Shown here in pieces: positions 9,087-17,702 of a DNA stretch of 64,000 nucleotides. The translations under genes and the position numbers were made by a program. Positions within the stretch are counted from its first letter, which is position 1. Each line of letters opens with the position of its first letter. This DNA comes from Oscillospiraceae bacterium HV4-5-C5C (GTDB lineage: Bacteria; Bacillota; Clostridia; Saccharofermentanales; Fastidiosipilaceae): assembly GCA_012034405.1 (NCBI GenBank), contig JAAVLZ010000007.1:62001-126000 (forward strand). The letters run 5' to 3'. Under the pieces are notes generated by a model. That model was given only the letters and a program-made list of their open reading frames with translations. It had not been told where the DNA came from and ran no database searches.

Positions 9087-9974
9087 ATGGATAAAATAGG
9101 CTTTATCGGAACCGGCGTGATGGGCGCCAGCATGGCAGGACAGCTGCAGAAGGCGGGGTATCCGCTCCTGGTTTATAACCGTACCCGTTCCAGACTAAAA
9201 CCCTTGCTGGACCGGGGGGCTGAAGAAGCAGCTGGTCCGGCGGAGATCGCCGCAACCTGCCCGCTTATTTTTACGATGCTGGGCTATCCTGAAGATGTGG
9301 AGTCCGTTTACTTTGATCCTGAAAACGGCCTGCTGCCCCACGTCAATCCGGATACGCTGCTGATCGACTGTACAACCTCTACACCCACACTGGCGGCGGC
9401 TATCGCCCGGCAGGCTGCCCGCCGCGGGGCGCTGGCCCTGGACGCGCCGGTTTCAGGAGGGGATGTAGGCGCTCGTGAGGCCCGCCTTTCTATAATGTGC
9501 GGCGGCAGCCAGGCGGCCTATGACCGGGCTTTACCCTATTTAAAGCTCCTGGGGAAACAGATCAGCCGGCTGGGTGAGGCAGGACAAGGACAGCACTGCA
9601 AAATGTGTAACCAGCTGGCCATCGCACCAGGTATGCTGGCGGTGTGTGAGGCGCTTACTTATGCTGAACACGCGGGCATGGATCCGGAGGCCGTGCTGGC
9701 GGTCATAACCCAGGGTGCCGCCGGCAGCTGGTCCTTATCCAATTATGGGCCGCGTATCCTTAAGGGCGATTTTGAGCCTGGCTTTTTTATCAAGCATTTT
9801 GTCAAAGATCTGAAAATTGCTCTGGATGAAGCCCGGCGGATGAAGCTGGAGCTGCCCGGACTCCAGCTGGCGCTCCGGCTTTATCAGCAGCTGGAGCAGG
9901 AAGGCCTGGGACAGAAAGGCACCCAGGCGCTGTATCTGTGGTACCGGCAACAGACTCAGGGAGCAGCAAACTGA
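9087..9974 (+). CDS. Beta-hydroxyacid dehydrogenase (3-hydroxyisobutyrate / tartronate semialdehyde reductase family)
   Basis: The ATG at 9087 follows AAAGGAGA, giving 295 residues and placing the Rossmann motif at the N-terminus (IGFIGTGVMGASMAG); upstream in-frame starts overlap the kinase gene and are unlikely. Family motifs are DAPVSGGDVGAREARLSIMC near residue 118 and GQGQHCKMCNQL near 165, with the catalytic Lys. The basic sequence after the second strand, YNRTRSR, suggests NADP(H). Members interconvert 3-hydroxyacids and semialdehydes, for example glycerate and tartronate semialdehyde. Its place beside a sugar kinase suggests a sugar-acid pathway, but the substrate is inference. Confidence 0.85.
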   Translation: MDKIGFIGTGVMGASMAGQLQKAGYPLLVYNRTRSRLKPLLDRGAEEAAGPAEIAATCPLIFTMLGYPEDVESVYFDPENGLLPHVNPDTLLIDCTTSTPTLAAAIARQAARRGALALDAPVSGGDVGAREARLSIMCGGSQAAYDRALPYLKLLGKQISRLGEAGQGQHCKMCNQLAIAPGMLAVCEALTYAEHAGMDPEAVLAVITQGAAGSWSLSNYGPRILKGDFEPGFFIKHFVKDLKIALDEARRMKLELPGLQLALRLYQQLEQEGLGQKGTQALYLWYRQQTQGAAN

Positions 9975-10062
9975 AGGCTGAGCTGCTGCCAGACTGACGG
10001 CTGTTTGCCTCAATCATTACCGTGGAAGCACGAAACCGAAAAGCAATAAGGAGATAAGCGAG

Positions 10063-11148
10063 ATGTCATTTAACGGTATCAGCAATAGCCTGGACAGTCT
10101 TTTCAGACTGTCTGACGCTCAAAGCCGCTCCATCAGCCCGGAAAACCCGGATGGCCGGCCTGGCGGCGGAGCCAGGTCTACCCTGGAGGAAGGCTCGGCG
10201 GCCAGGGCCGCCCGGGATCTTGGACGGGGCTGGAAGGTCAATCCCTATACTGAAATCACCGCCGGTAGTACCCTGACCCTGGCTGATATGGACGGACCGG
10301 GAGCCTTGCAGCATATCTGGCTCACCCCTACCGGACAGTGGCGCAGCTGCATCCTGAGAATTTACTGGGACGGTCAGTCCCAGCCATCTGTAGAAGTGCC
10401 GGTGGGTGACTTTTTCTGCAGCGGCTGGCAGCAATATCACCAGATATCTGCCCTTCCGGTCTGTGTCAATCCGGGCAGCGCTTTTAACTGCTACTGGACC
10501 ATGCCTTTTAAAAAACACTGCCGGATCACCCTGGAAAACCTGGCCGCTAAGCCGGTAACTTATTATTACCAGATAGACTACGTGCTGACAGCGGTCCCGG
10601 AGGACGCGGCGTACTTCCACGCCCAGTTCAGGCGGGTCAACCCGCTGCCTTATAAATCCGTGTACACCATCCTTGACGGCGTGACCGGACAAGGCCAGTA
10701 TGTGGGGACCTACATGGCCTGGGGCTCCAATAACAGCGGCTGGTGGGGCGAAGGCGAAATAAAGTTTTACATGGACAATGATACGGACTATCCTACCGTC
10801 TGCGGGACGGGGACCGAGGATTATTTTTGCGGCTCGTACAATTTTGAAGACCCCCATACCCATGATCACTACGCCGCTTTCAGCACGCCGTACAGCGGCT
10901 TTTATACGCTGCAGACCGACCAGCTCTACGCTTCCCAGCGCCGCTTTGGCCTGTACCGTTTTCACCTGACGGATCCGCTTCGCTTTCGACAGAAACTTGC
11001 TGTGACCATTCAGGCGCTGGGCTGGAGGGAAGATGGTCGCTACCTGCCTTTACAGGATGATCTGGCTTCAGTGGCTTTCTGGTATCAGACGCTGCCTACC
11101 GCAGCCTTTCCCCAACTGCCCGGTCCGGATCAGCTGGAGGTCATCTAG
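10063..11148 (+). CDS. DUF2961 / GH172 family glycoside hydrolase
   Basis: The 361-residue protein is a DUF2961 member, now classed as GH172. It has WKVNPYTEITAGSTLTLADM and LQHIWLT near residues 57-90, EVPVGDFFCSG near 118, and CGTGTEDYFCGSYNF near 247. Glu252 in the TGTEDYF motif is the conserved acidic residue of the family. Characterised members act on alpha-D-fructofuranosides (including difructose anhydride synthesis) or D-arabinofuranosides. No signal peptide is present, so it should act in the cytoplasm on imported oligosaccharides. GGAGATAAGCGAG precedes the ATG. The specificity cannot be told from sequence. Confidence 0.82.
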   Translation: MSFNGISNSLDSLFRLSDAQSRSISPENPDGRPGGGARSTLEEGSAARAARDLGRGWKVNPYTEITAGSTLTLADMDGPGALQHIWLTPTGQWRSCILRIYWDGQSQPSVEVPVGDFFCSGWQQYHQISALPVCVNPGSAFNCYWTMPFKKHCRITLENLAAKPVTYYYQIDYVLTAVPEDAAYFHAQFRRVNPLPYKSVYTILDGVTGQGQYVGTYMAWGSNNSGWWGEGEIKFYMDNDTDYPTVCGTGTEDYFCGSYNFEDPHTHDHYAAFSTPYSGFYTLQTDQLYASQRRFGLYRFHLTDPLRFRQKLAVTIQALGWREDGRYLPLQDDLASVAFWYQTLPTAAFPQLPGPDQLEVI

Positions 11149-11205
11149 CGCGTGGCGGCTGCCGCGGGCTTAAGCAAAGCATCCAAGATCAAACCTTCTG
11201 GATCA

Positions 11206-11244
11206 AACGGCCGTCCGGGCACATGCAGCGCCCGGACGGCCGTT
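11206..11244. terminator. Strong bidirectional hairpin between convergent GH172 and GH125 genes
   Basis: A perfect 15-base-pair stem, AACGGCCGTCCGGGC (11206-11220) with its complement (11230-11244), closes a 9-base loop. It lies midway between the converging genes ending at 11148 and 11295. Only short A/T runs flank it (AAA before, TTG after), so it is a T-poor terminator candidate for both strands. Confidence 0.65.
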
Positions 11245-11294
11245 GTGACTATCCCAGGATCACGGACGATCAGGCTGTCAGCGTCAGATAAAGA

Positions 11295-12617
11295 CTAGGC
11301 TATCAGTCTCAGATAATGCAGGATCAGTTCAGCAAAAATGGAATTGGCCCAGGCAAACCAGGGCCGGGTATAATCTGAAGGCTGATTACAGTTAAAGGAC
11401 TCATGCATCAGGCCGGTGCCGGCAGTGGTTTGCTCCAGGGTATTCAGCAAGGCCTCGACTTCGCTCGGGTCGCTTGTGGTCAGCCCCTGTACACAAAGGG
11501 ATATGGGCCAGATATTAGGACCTGGCGTGTGAGGACTGCCCACACCGCGGGCGGCGGTACCGGCAAAATAATACGGATTGTGGCGGCTCAGGACAAACCG
11601 GCGGGTGTTTTGGTACACCTCATCATCGGGACCACAGATGCCCAGATAGGGCAGTGACAGGAGGCTCGGGACATTGGCGTCATCCATCAGGTTATAGTGG
11701 CCCATTCCATCTGTTTCGTAAGCATAGATTGGTCCAAAAACCGGATGCTGATAATGGCCGTGCTCGCGCACCCCGGTCAGGATTTGCTGCCGCAGGCTCT
11801 GACAGCGGCCGGCCAGCTCCGCATTGGCGTACCGGAGCATGTCATAGCACTCTTGCAGCACCTGGGCGGCAAAGAGATTGGAGGGGATCAGATACCCATA
11901 TTGACAGGCATCATCACTGGGCCTGAAACCGGACCAGGTCATGCCGACAGGTTGGACAGGGTTGCCATGGCCATTATGAGGCAGAGAATCAGACGGCGGA
12001 CCGGAGAGCCGCTGAAAGTGATAGGGAGAGCGGTTGTGATCTTGTTCAGTCTGCCAGACCCGGATAACCTGCTGCAGAGCCTGCTGAAAAACCACCTCAG
12101 CCATCGGATTATCCCCGGTCGCCTGAAAATAATCCCAGGCTAAGTGAAAGGGGTGGCAAAGCGAATCAATTTCATATTTCCGTTCCCAGACCGCCGGGGA
12201 CATAGTGGTCAGATCGTCCTGCCAGCCGCTGCCATCAGCTTCGCGGTTGAAGGCGTTGGCGTAAGGATCCGCCAGGATACAGTGCATCTGCCGATGCAAA
12301 ACTCCCTTAACCAGCCGCGCAAAGAGCGGCTGCGCGGGTGCTGCGGCCAGATAGTGGCGCACCTGAGCGGAGGAATCCCGCAGCCACATAGCCGGGATAT
12401 CCCCGGTCAAAATAAAGAAACTGCCATCAGTGGAGATCTCAGTGGCAGTCTCCAGCGTGCTGCGGTAACAGGCGTCAAACATGGCGGCCAGGCCGGCTTT
12501 GCCGGCGCCAGACAGCCTTTGCCTGACCGGTTCTATAGACTGGTCCAGCGCGGCGGCCCACTCCTCAGGCAGCGGTGTTAACTGTGAAGGATCAAACACG
12601 GTTGTTTTTTCAGTCAT
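11295..12617 (-). CDS. Exo-alpha-1,6-mannosidase (GH125)
   Basis: The 440-residue protein is a full-length GH125 (formerly DUF1237) enzyme. The diagnostic segment TGDIPAMWLRDSSAQVRHYL spans residues 71-90, with substrate-binding Asp81. MSPAVWERKYEIDSLCHP and WSGFRPSDDACQYGYLIPSN follow, and YETDGMGHYNLMDDANVPSL lies near 295. GH125 enzymes are inverting exo-acting alpha-1,6-mannosidases that trim mannose from N-glycan or yeast mannan fragments. There is no signal peptide, so it probably acts in the cytoplasm. The gene lies 40 bases downstream of a GntR/LacI-type regulator, a probable local controller. AAGGAAGGA precedes the ATG at a good distance. Confidence 0.9.
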   Translation of the reverse strand: MTEKTTVFDPSQLTPLPEEWAAALDQSIEPVRQRLSGAGKAGLAAMFDACYRSTLETATEISTDGSFFILTGDIPAMWLRDSSAQVRHYLAAAPAQPLFARLVKGVLHRQMHCILADPYANAFNREADGSGWQDDLTTMSPAVWERKYEIDSLCHPFHLAWDYFQATGDNPMAEVVFQQALQQVIRVWQTEQDHNRSPYHFQRLSGPPSDSLPHNGHGNPVQPVGMTWSGFRPSDDACQYGYLIPSNLFAAQVLQECYDMLRYANAELAGRCQSLRQQILTGVREHGHYQHPVFGPIYAYETDGMGHYNLMDDANVPSLLSLPYLGICGPDDEVYQNTRRFVLSRHNPYYFAGTAARGVGSPHTPGPNIWPISLCVQGLTTSDPSEVEALLNTLEQTTAGTGLMHESFNCNQPSDYTRPWFAWANSIFAELILHYLRLIA

Positions 12618-12657
12618 AAAAGTTCCTTCCTTGAGATAATCAGATTTGAAGTATAGC

Positions 12658-13848
12658 TCAGACCTGCCAAGCCGGGGCCGGCAGGGGGGCCTGCCGGGGG
12701 GCCGCGGTGCTGCGGCCGATAATCAGCTGGCCGGGAATAAGCGTAACGGGGCTTTGCGCCTGCGGCGGCTCCCGGTTGATGCATAACATCAGCTGCCGCA
12801 CCGCCTCAGATCCGATGGCTTGCTCATCCTGTCTGATATACGTGTAATTGCCGCTCCTGGCCAGCACGTCCGGGGCGTCAAAAAACGCGACTGACAGCTC
12901 CTGCGGCACCCGCAGCCCCAGCTCGGCTGCAGCCTGCAGCACCAGCTGGGCTACCAGGTGCTCAGATGCAAAGATGGCGGTGATTTCAGGCTGCTGCAAT
13001 AAAAAATCTTTTAAATGACTCATATCTGATTTTACATAGTCCTGAAAGCTTAAATTGGGCAGAGGCGAGCACATCTCCGTGAAAAACCAACTTGGCCTGG
13101 TCATCAGCTGCTGTTCCCAAAAGGCGTCCTGATAAGCCTGCTGCCGCTCTTCCAGTGAGCTGGTGTGCGCTGTGGGCGGTGCGACCAAAGCAATTTTGCG
13201 GTGCCCCAGAGAGAAGAGGTAGTTCATTAACTCCTTGGTTGCGGTAACGTTATCCGTACCAATATAGGGGGCAGCAAATCCCCGGATCTGGCGGTCTATA
13301 ATGACCACCGGAAAATGGTCCAAAAAGAGATGTATAAGCCTGGGGTTATAGTATTCGCCATTAACCGGCATGATGATGAAGCCTGCTACTTCCAGATCCT
13401 TCAACCGGCTGATCGCAGCTTCCTCCGCGCTCATACTGCCATGAGAGCGCTGAATGACACAAAAATAGCCCTGCTTTTGACAGGCCTCTTCAATGGCATG
13501 AACGGTCTCCAGCCCAAAATACTCATTGTAATCCGGAACAATCACACCAATCAGCTTTTCACCGCGGCCCGTGACCTTTAGTCCAGCAGCCGGCCGGCTC
13601 AGAGCTTGAGCGGCCGCTGCACCGGCTGAGGGCCGGCCGCAGACCAGACTGCCTTTCCCTTTAACCTTCTTAATTAGGCCCTGGCTTTCCAGCTGATCTA
13701 AGGCGTGCCGGGCCGTAATGCGGCTGACCGAAAACTGTTGGCAGATATCCTGTTCTGAGGGTAACTGCATCCCGGGCTGATAGCGTCCCTCATTAAGCTC
13801 CTGAGTGAGCTGCCGGGCTATGAGCTGATACATGGGAAGCCGTTTCAT
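12658..13848 (-). CDS. GntR-type regulator with LacI-like sugar-binding domain (AraR architecture)
   Basis: The 396-residue protein joins an N-terminal GntR winged helix-turn-helix to a LacI/periplasmic-binding-type effector domain. The DNA-binding part covers residues 1-70, with LPSEQDICQQFSVSRITARHA and ALDQLESQGLIKKVKGKGSLV. The effector domain starts near residue 97 (KLIGVIVPDYNEYFG) and includes FPVVIIDRQIRG and APYIGTDNVTATKELMNYL. This is the architecture of the arabinose repressor AraR of Bacillus subtilis. It should bind a sugar and release its operator. Likely targets are the GH125 gene downstream and perhaps the YesM-led operon across the shared 265-base gap. Confidence 0.88.
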   Translation of the reverse strand: MKRLPMYQLIARQLTQELNEGRYQPGMQLPSEQDICQQFSVSRITARHALDQLESQGLIKKVKGKGSLVCGRPSAGAAAAQALSRPAAGLKVTGRGEKLIGVIVPDYNEYFGLETVHAIEEACQKQGYFCVIQRSHGSMSAEEAAISRLKDLEVAGFIIMPVNGEYYNPRLIHLFLDHFPVVIIDRQIRGFAAPYIGTDNVTATKELMNYLFSLGHRKIALVAPPTAHTSSLEERQQAYQDAFWEQQLMTRPSWFFTEMCSPLPNLSFQDYVKSDMSHLKDFLLQQPEITAIFASEHLVAQLVLQAAAELGLRVPQELSVAFFDAPDVLARSGNYTYIRQDEQAIGSEAVRQLMLCINREPPQAQSPVTLIPGQLIIGRSTAAPRQAPLPAPAWQV

Positions 13849-14113
13849 ATTACCTAGCCTTTCATGGTATTAAGAATGCCAGATCTATTATATTAATTTG
13901 CCGGCGCAAGCCTGATAATAAATTAAGCTCTGTTGCATTTATTATACGGATAGTGGTCAAAATGGCAAGTATATAGCCGGATAATACCTATAGTAAATAA
14001 CAGACTGCTGCTGCCAAAACCTTAATATGGGAATATTACTGATCTAATATATTACCTGTTATAAGCAGAACAGGGCTGAGGCAGCCGGATTCAGAAGAGG
14101 GGGGAAGGTACGC
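13849..14113. promoter_or_regulatory. AT-rich divergent regulatory region between regulator and YesM operon
   Basis: This 265-base gap is markedly more AT-rich than the flanking genes. It separates divergent genes, so it should carry two promoters and operators. Visible candidates are an inverted repeat with arms TTAATTT (about 13893) and AAATTAA (about 13921), and two related motifs, ATACGGATA and ATAGCCGGATAATA, around 13945-13985. A TATAAG at 14060-14065 could be a -10 box for the YesM gene, but its -35 is poor. All site calls are inference. Confidence 0.45.
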
Positions 14114-15952
14114 ATGTTAAAAAGGCTGCTGCGCCGGCTGGGCCACAACTGGCTGGCCGGGCGCGGAAATCTGAAAAGAATCCTGACCATCGTGGCGCTG
14201 CTGGTCCTCATGTTTGCGGTGACTTTTTTCTATTTATTTAATGAAACGAATGATGAATATAACGACTACCTTTATAAGAGCGAGTTTCAGTATTATTCTC
14301 AGGCGGTCAGCAAACGTCTGTCTGAATATAAAACCGCTATGGCAGTGACGGAAATGAATACCTCGATCCGCAGTAAGCTTTTTAATGAAGATGTTTCTCT
14401 GATTGAAATGTCACAGCTGAGTACTGAACTGGGCCGGATGATTAACTCTACCACCTACGCGGTTACCCGGGGTGACAGTGATATCAAACAGTATTTTTAT
14501 GCCTACCTGCCCGGGGACGGCCGGTATTTTTTTCCGCTCAGTCAGCTGCCGCAGGCTTCCTGGTACGCCGCTTATCAGGCCAGTCTGGAAAATGGCGGTA
14601 ACCTGGCTTATTATTACAGCCCCATCGCGCAAAAGTATAAGATGGTTATGGTCAATCCTATTAATAATTTTAATACGTCAGACAGCTTAGCGACTGAAGT
14701 ATGCTACTCGGTTTTTGAAGCGGAGGTTGCCAGCCTGTTGCCTGAAACCTCTTTGCGCTTTCCGGACGCGTCCGCGGATATCTCCCTGTTCACCCAGGAC
14801 GGGACCTGCCTGTACCAGAGCCAGAGCGGCAGCCTGGACGCGGCCCGGCAGGCGCTGGCGGCGTACCAGCAGCAGCCTGGCAAAAAAGTATATGCCGCGC
14901 AAGCAGGCTTCGCGGTGGCAGACCTGCAACCTGAAAGCGACCTGATCCTTATTTTGCTGGTGCCCCGCCTGACGGTCGGCTGGCTGCTGGGTAACGTGAA
15001 TCAGTTTTTTTTTATTGCCCTTTTCATCGCCGTCATCCTGGTAGTCGGTCTGCTGTATGAGCTGTTGATTTACCGCAAACGCGTGGACCGGCTGATAACT
15101 TCCCTGGACCGGTTTTCTGAAAATCAAAGTGAACAACCCCTGCCTGAAGCGGGCGCCGGAGAAGAAATCCAGCTGATTGCCCGTCATACGGTAATGATGC
15201 AAAACCGCATTGTCCATCTCATCCGCGAAGAATATAAGATCAAGCTGCAGGCGGCTTACGCTGAGTACGAGGCCTTAAGCGCCTATATCAACCCGCATTA
15301 TCTTTACAACACGCTTAACACCATTTCAGGTATGGCAAAGCTGGAGCGGGCGGACAGCACGGACCGCATGATACTGGCCTTAAGTGATCTGTTCCGCTAC
15401 CTGTCTGATTCCGGCCCGCGGCAGGTAAAAATAGCTGAGGAAGTCGAAGCAGTCAAAGCCTATCTTTATATCCAAGGGGTTCGCTATAAAAATCGCTTTG
15501 TCTACAGCATCAGGCTGAGCGAGCCGGTTTCAAGACAGCTGGTACCCAAGCTGATCTTGCAGCCGCTGGTTGAAAATTGCTTTAAACATGGCCTCAGCCG
15601 GCGACACAGCCGGCAGGCACCCTTTAAAATCAGCATCAAGGCTTTCCAGGCAGGACCCTGCCTGAAAATCTGGGTCAGGGACAACGGCGAGGGTATAGCC
15701 GCGGAGCAGCTGAAACAATTGCGCCTCCAGCTGGCTGCCGCAGACGCTGTCCCGGAAACCAGCGCCGGCGCTCTGGAGAAATGCGTTGGCCTGCTGAATG
15801 TACACCGGCGCCTGAAACTTGCCTACGGCCCGGCAAGCGGTCTGAAAATCTATAGTCACAGCGGGCGCGGCACGGGCGTGCTGATCCTGATCCGACAGGA
15901 TCAAAGCTCGCGGAAGGAGGAGGGATATCCATGGCAGCAACCCGAATGTTAA
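14114..15952 (+). CDS. YesM-type sensor histidine kinase
   Basis: The 612-residue protein has the YesM layout. A first membrane segment at about residues 26-45 is followed by a ~240-residue extracellular sensor. A second membrane segment at about 295-317 leads into a HAMP-like stretch and a His_kinase domain. The phosphoacceptor His395 is in AYINPHYLYNTLN. The ATPase has ILQPLVENCFKHGL and IWVRDNGEGIAAEQL. It should sense an external sugar or a binding protein and phosphorylate the AraC-type response regulator encoded next, which overlaps it by 22 bases. The target is most likely the downstream ABC importer. AGAGGGGGGAAGG precedes the ATG. Confidence 0.92.
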   Translation: MLKRLLRRLGHNWLAGRGNLKRILTIVALLVLMFAVTFFYLFNETNDEYNDYLYKSEFQYYSQAVSKRLSEYKTAMAVTEMNTSIRSKLFNEDVSLIEMSQLSTELGRMINSTTYAVTRGDSDIKQYFYAYLPGDGRYFFPLSQLPQASWYAAYQASLENGGNLAYYYSPIAQKYKMVMVNPINNFNTSDSLATEVCYSVFEAEVASLLPETSLRFPDASADISLFTQDGTCLYQSQSGSLDAARQALAAYQQQPGKKVYAAQAGFAVADLQPESDLILILLVPRLTVGWLLGNVNQFFFIALFIAVILVVGLLYELLIYRKRVDRLITSLDRFSENQSEQPLPEAGAGEEIQLIARHTVMMQNRIVHLIREEYKIKLQAAYAEYEALSAYINPHYLYNTLNTISGMAKLERADSTDRMILALSDLFRYLSDSGPRQVKIAEEVEAVKAYLYIQGVRYKNRFVYSIRLSEPVSRQLVPKLILQPLVENCFKHGLSRRHSRQAPFKISIKAFQAGPCLKIWVRDNGEGIAAEQLKQLRLQLAAADAVPETSAGALEKCVGLLNVHRRLKLAYGPASGLKIYSHSGRGTGVLILIRQDQSSRKEEGYPWQQPEC

Positions 15953-17598
15953 TTGTTGACGATGAAGATCTGGCTCGTGAAAATGTTTTGTTCCAGCTCA
16001 GCGCCAGCGGCATCAATTTTACCTGGATTATGGAAGCCGCATCTGGCGAAGAAGCTTTAGACATCATCAAGACAAACCGACCGGATTTCCTGATTACCGA
16101 CATTAAGCTGGAAGATATGAATGGCTTAACTTTGATTGAAAAAGCCCGGGCTTTGCAGCCCCGGCTGATCTGCGGCGTGATCAGCGGCTATGCGAATTTT
16201 GAGTATGCTCAGAAAGCCTGTCGCCTGCAGGCCGTAGATTATGTTCTGAAACCGGTCAAATCTGAAGCCCTGATCCTGATGCTGCAAAAAATGCAGTCAG
16301 CCCGGAACCGGCTGGAGCTGGTGGAGGACCTGTCCGCGGATAAGTATCAGCTGACGTCAAGACTGGATGAAAAACGGCTGCAGGAAGATATGACGGCGTT
16401 TGTCCGGGGCAATCAATTGGCGGAGCTGAGCGAAATCAAAAAGTATGTTCCTGCGTCAGCCTGCTATTTTCAGATGAGCATTATCCGGGCCGACAAGGAA
16501 CAGCTGCCGCCGGCATTCCGGCAGGATCTGAACCTGCTGCGTTTTTCAATCCGTAATCTGATGACAGAAATCTGCGCAAACCAATGCATACCGGTGAACA
16601 GTCAGGACAGCCGGAATATGGTACTGGCGCTGCTTTGGGACAGCTCCGCGGAGCAGGAAACAGCCTGCCTGCGGCTGACCAAAAACCTGGTGCGCCTGCG
16701 TCAGGCAATCGCGCAGTGCGCGCCGGCGGGCGTGATCATCAGCTCCAGCGCAATACACAGAACCTTGAGTTCCAGCATCTTTCTGGAAGCGGTTCAGGCG
16801 TTGGATCTCCGTTACGCCTACGCTCCGGAAGCCTTGCCGCCTATCCTGTCCTTTTCATCTTATGCCGCCGACCTGAGTCTGCCGGCCTTTGTCCAGGATC
16901 GCCAGGTATTTCGGGACAGTTTAGCGGAGCTTAATTTACCGCAGATTCAACGCAGCCTCAGTACCTTGCTGCTGCGCTACCGCCAGCAGCCGGCCCTGGG
17001 TATCCGCGAAGCTTATACGGACATTGTGCGGGAACTGATTACGATTTGCTATAAAAATGGCCTGACGATTCTGCCGCTGCTGGGTTGCGAACACGTCAAT
17101 GGCAGCGTCCTGAATGATTGCAGGGATCTGCTGACCCTGCAGCAAGGCCTGAGTAAGCTCATTGATACGATTTTTCAGCACTGGATACCGGAACGGCAGG
17201 ACATTCATTTTATCCTCAGTCAGGTAAAGCAGACACTGGATCGGGATTTCAACAGCCCGGACATGAGCACCGGCGAGCTGGCACAGCGCTTCTGCGTATC
17301 GCCGGCTTATCTGTCCGCAATGTTCAAAAAACGCTATGACATTAATATCTCAAAATACATCATCGCCCGCCGCCTGACCTACGCCGGCCGGTTACTGACG
17401 GATACTGACCTGCCAGTGACCAGGATTTCCGGCTTGTGCGGCTTCAATCACGCCAGCTACTTTATGCGACAGTTTAAGGACTTTTATCAGCAGACACCCA
17501 ATGAGTTTCGCGCCGCCAGCCGCAGCCAGCCAGGTCAGGGCACCGGACCGGCTAAGCACAGCCCTGACAGCGGTGTTACGGACGGTCAAGCCGGCTAA
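15931..17598 (+). CDS. YesN-type response regulator with AraC DNA-binding domain
   Basis: The 555-residue protein has a receiver domain (residues 1-120) with acidic pocket VDDEDL and phosphoacceptor Asp57 in FLITDIKL. A middle region of ~280 residues has no recognisable motif. A C-terminal AraC/XylS double helix-turn-helix (about 425-525) includes GELAQRFCVSPAYLSAMFKK and GFNHASYFMRQFKDFYQQTP. The gene starts inside the kinase gene after AAGGAGGAGGG, so the pair is co-translated. It should activate the sugar-uptake genes that follow. The size and order match YesN-like regulators of Lpl-type importers. Confidence 0.92.
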   Translation: MAATRMLIVDDEDLARENVLFQLSASGINFTWIMEAASGEEALDIIKTNRPDFLITDIKLEDMNGLTLIEKARALQPRLICGVISGYANFEYAQKACRLQAVDYVLKPVKSEALILMLQKMQSARNRLELVEDLSADKYQLTSRLDEKRLQEDMTAFVRGNQLAELSEIKKYVPASACYFQMSIIRADKEQLPPAFRQDLNLLRFSIRNLMTEICANQCIPVNSQDSRNMVLALLWDSSAEQETACLRLTKNLVRLRQAIAQCAPAGVIISSSAIHRTLSSSIFLEAVQALDLRYAYAPEALPPILSFSSYAADLSLPAFVQDRQVFRDSLAELNLPQIQRSLSTLLLRYRQQPALGIREAYTDIVRELITICYKNGLTILPLLGCEHVNGSVLNDCRDLLTLQQGLSKLIDTIFQHWIPERQDIHFILSQVKQTLDRDFNSPDMSTGELAQRFCVSPAYLSAMFKKRYDINISKYIIARRLTYAGRLLTDTDLPVTRISGLCGFNHASYFMRQFKDFYQQTPNEFRAASRSQPGQGTGPAKHSPDSGVTDGQAG

Positions 17599-17702
17599 AG
17601 ATAGTGCATGCGCTCTCAAAAAATGCTTTATTTCAACAGATTGCTCCTTTAACTATGCTGGAATCAGGCTGGACAGATCCGGCGGACTTATTAGGAGGAC
17701 TT

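Noticed and set aside
10066-10965. Long minus-strand open frame opposite the GH172 gene
   Set aside because: It is an antisense shadow of a well-supported gene in GC-rich codons; it has no ribosome site or recognisable domain.
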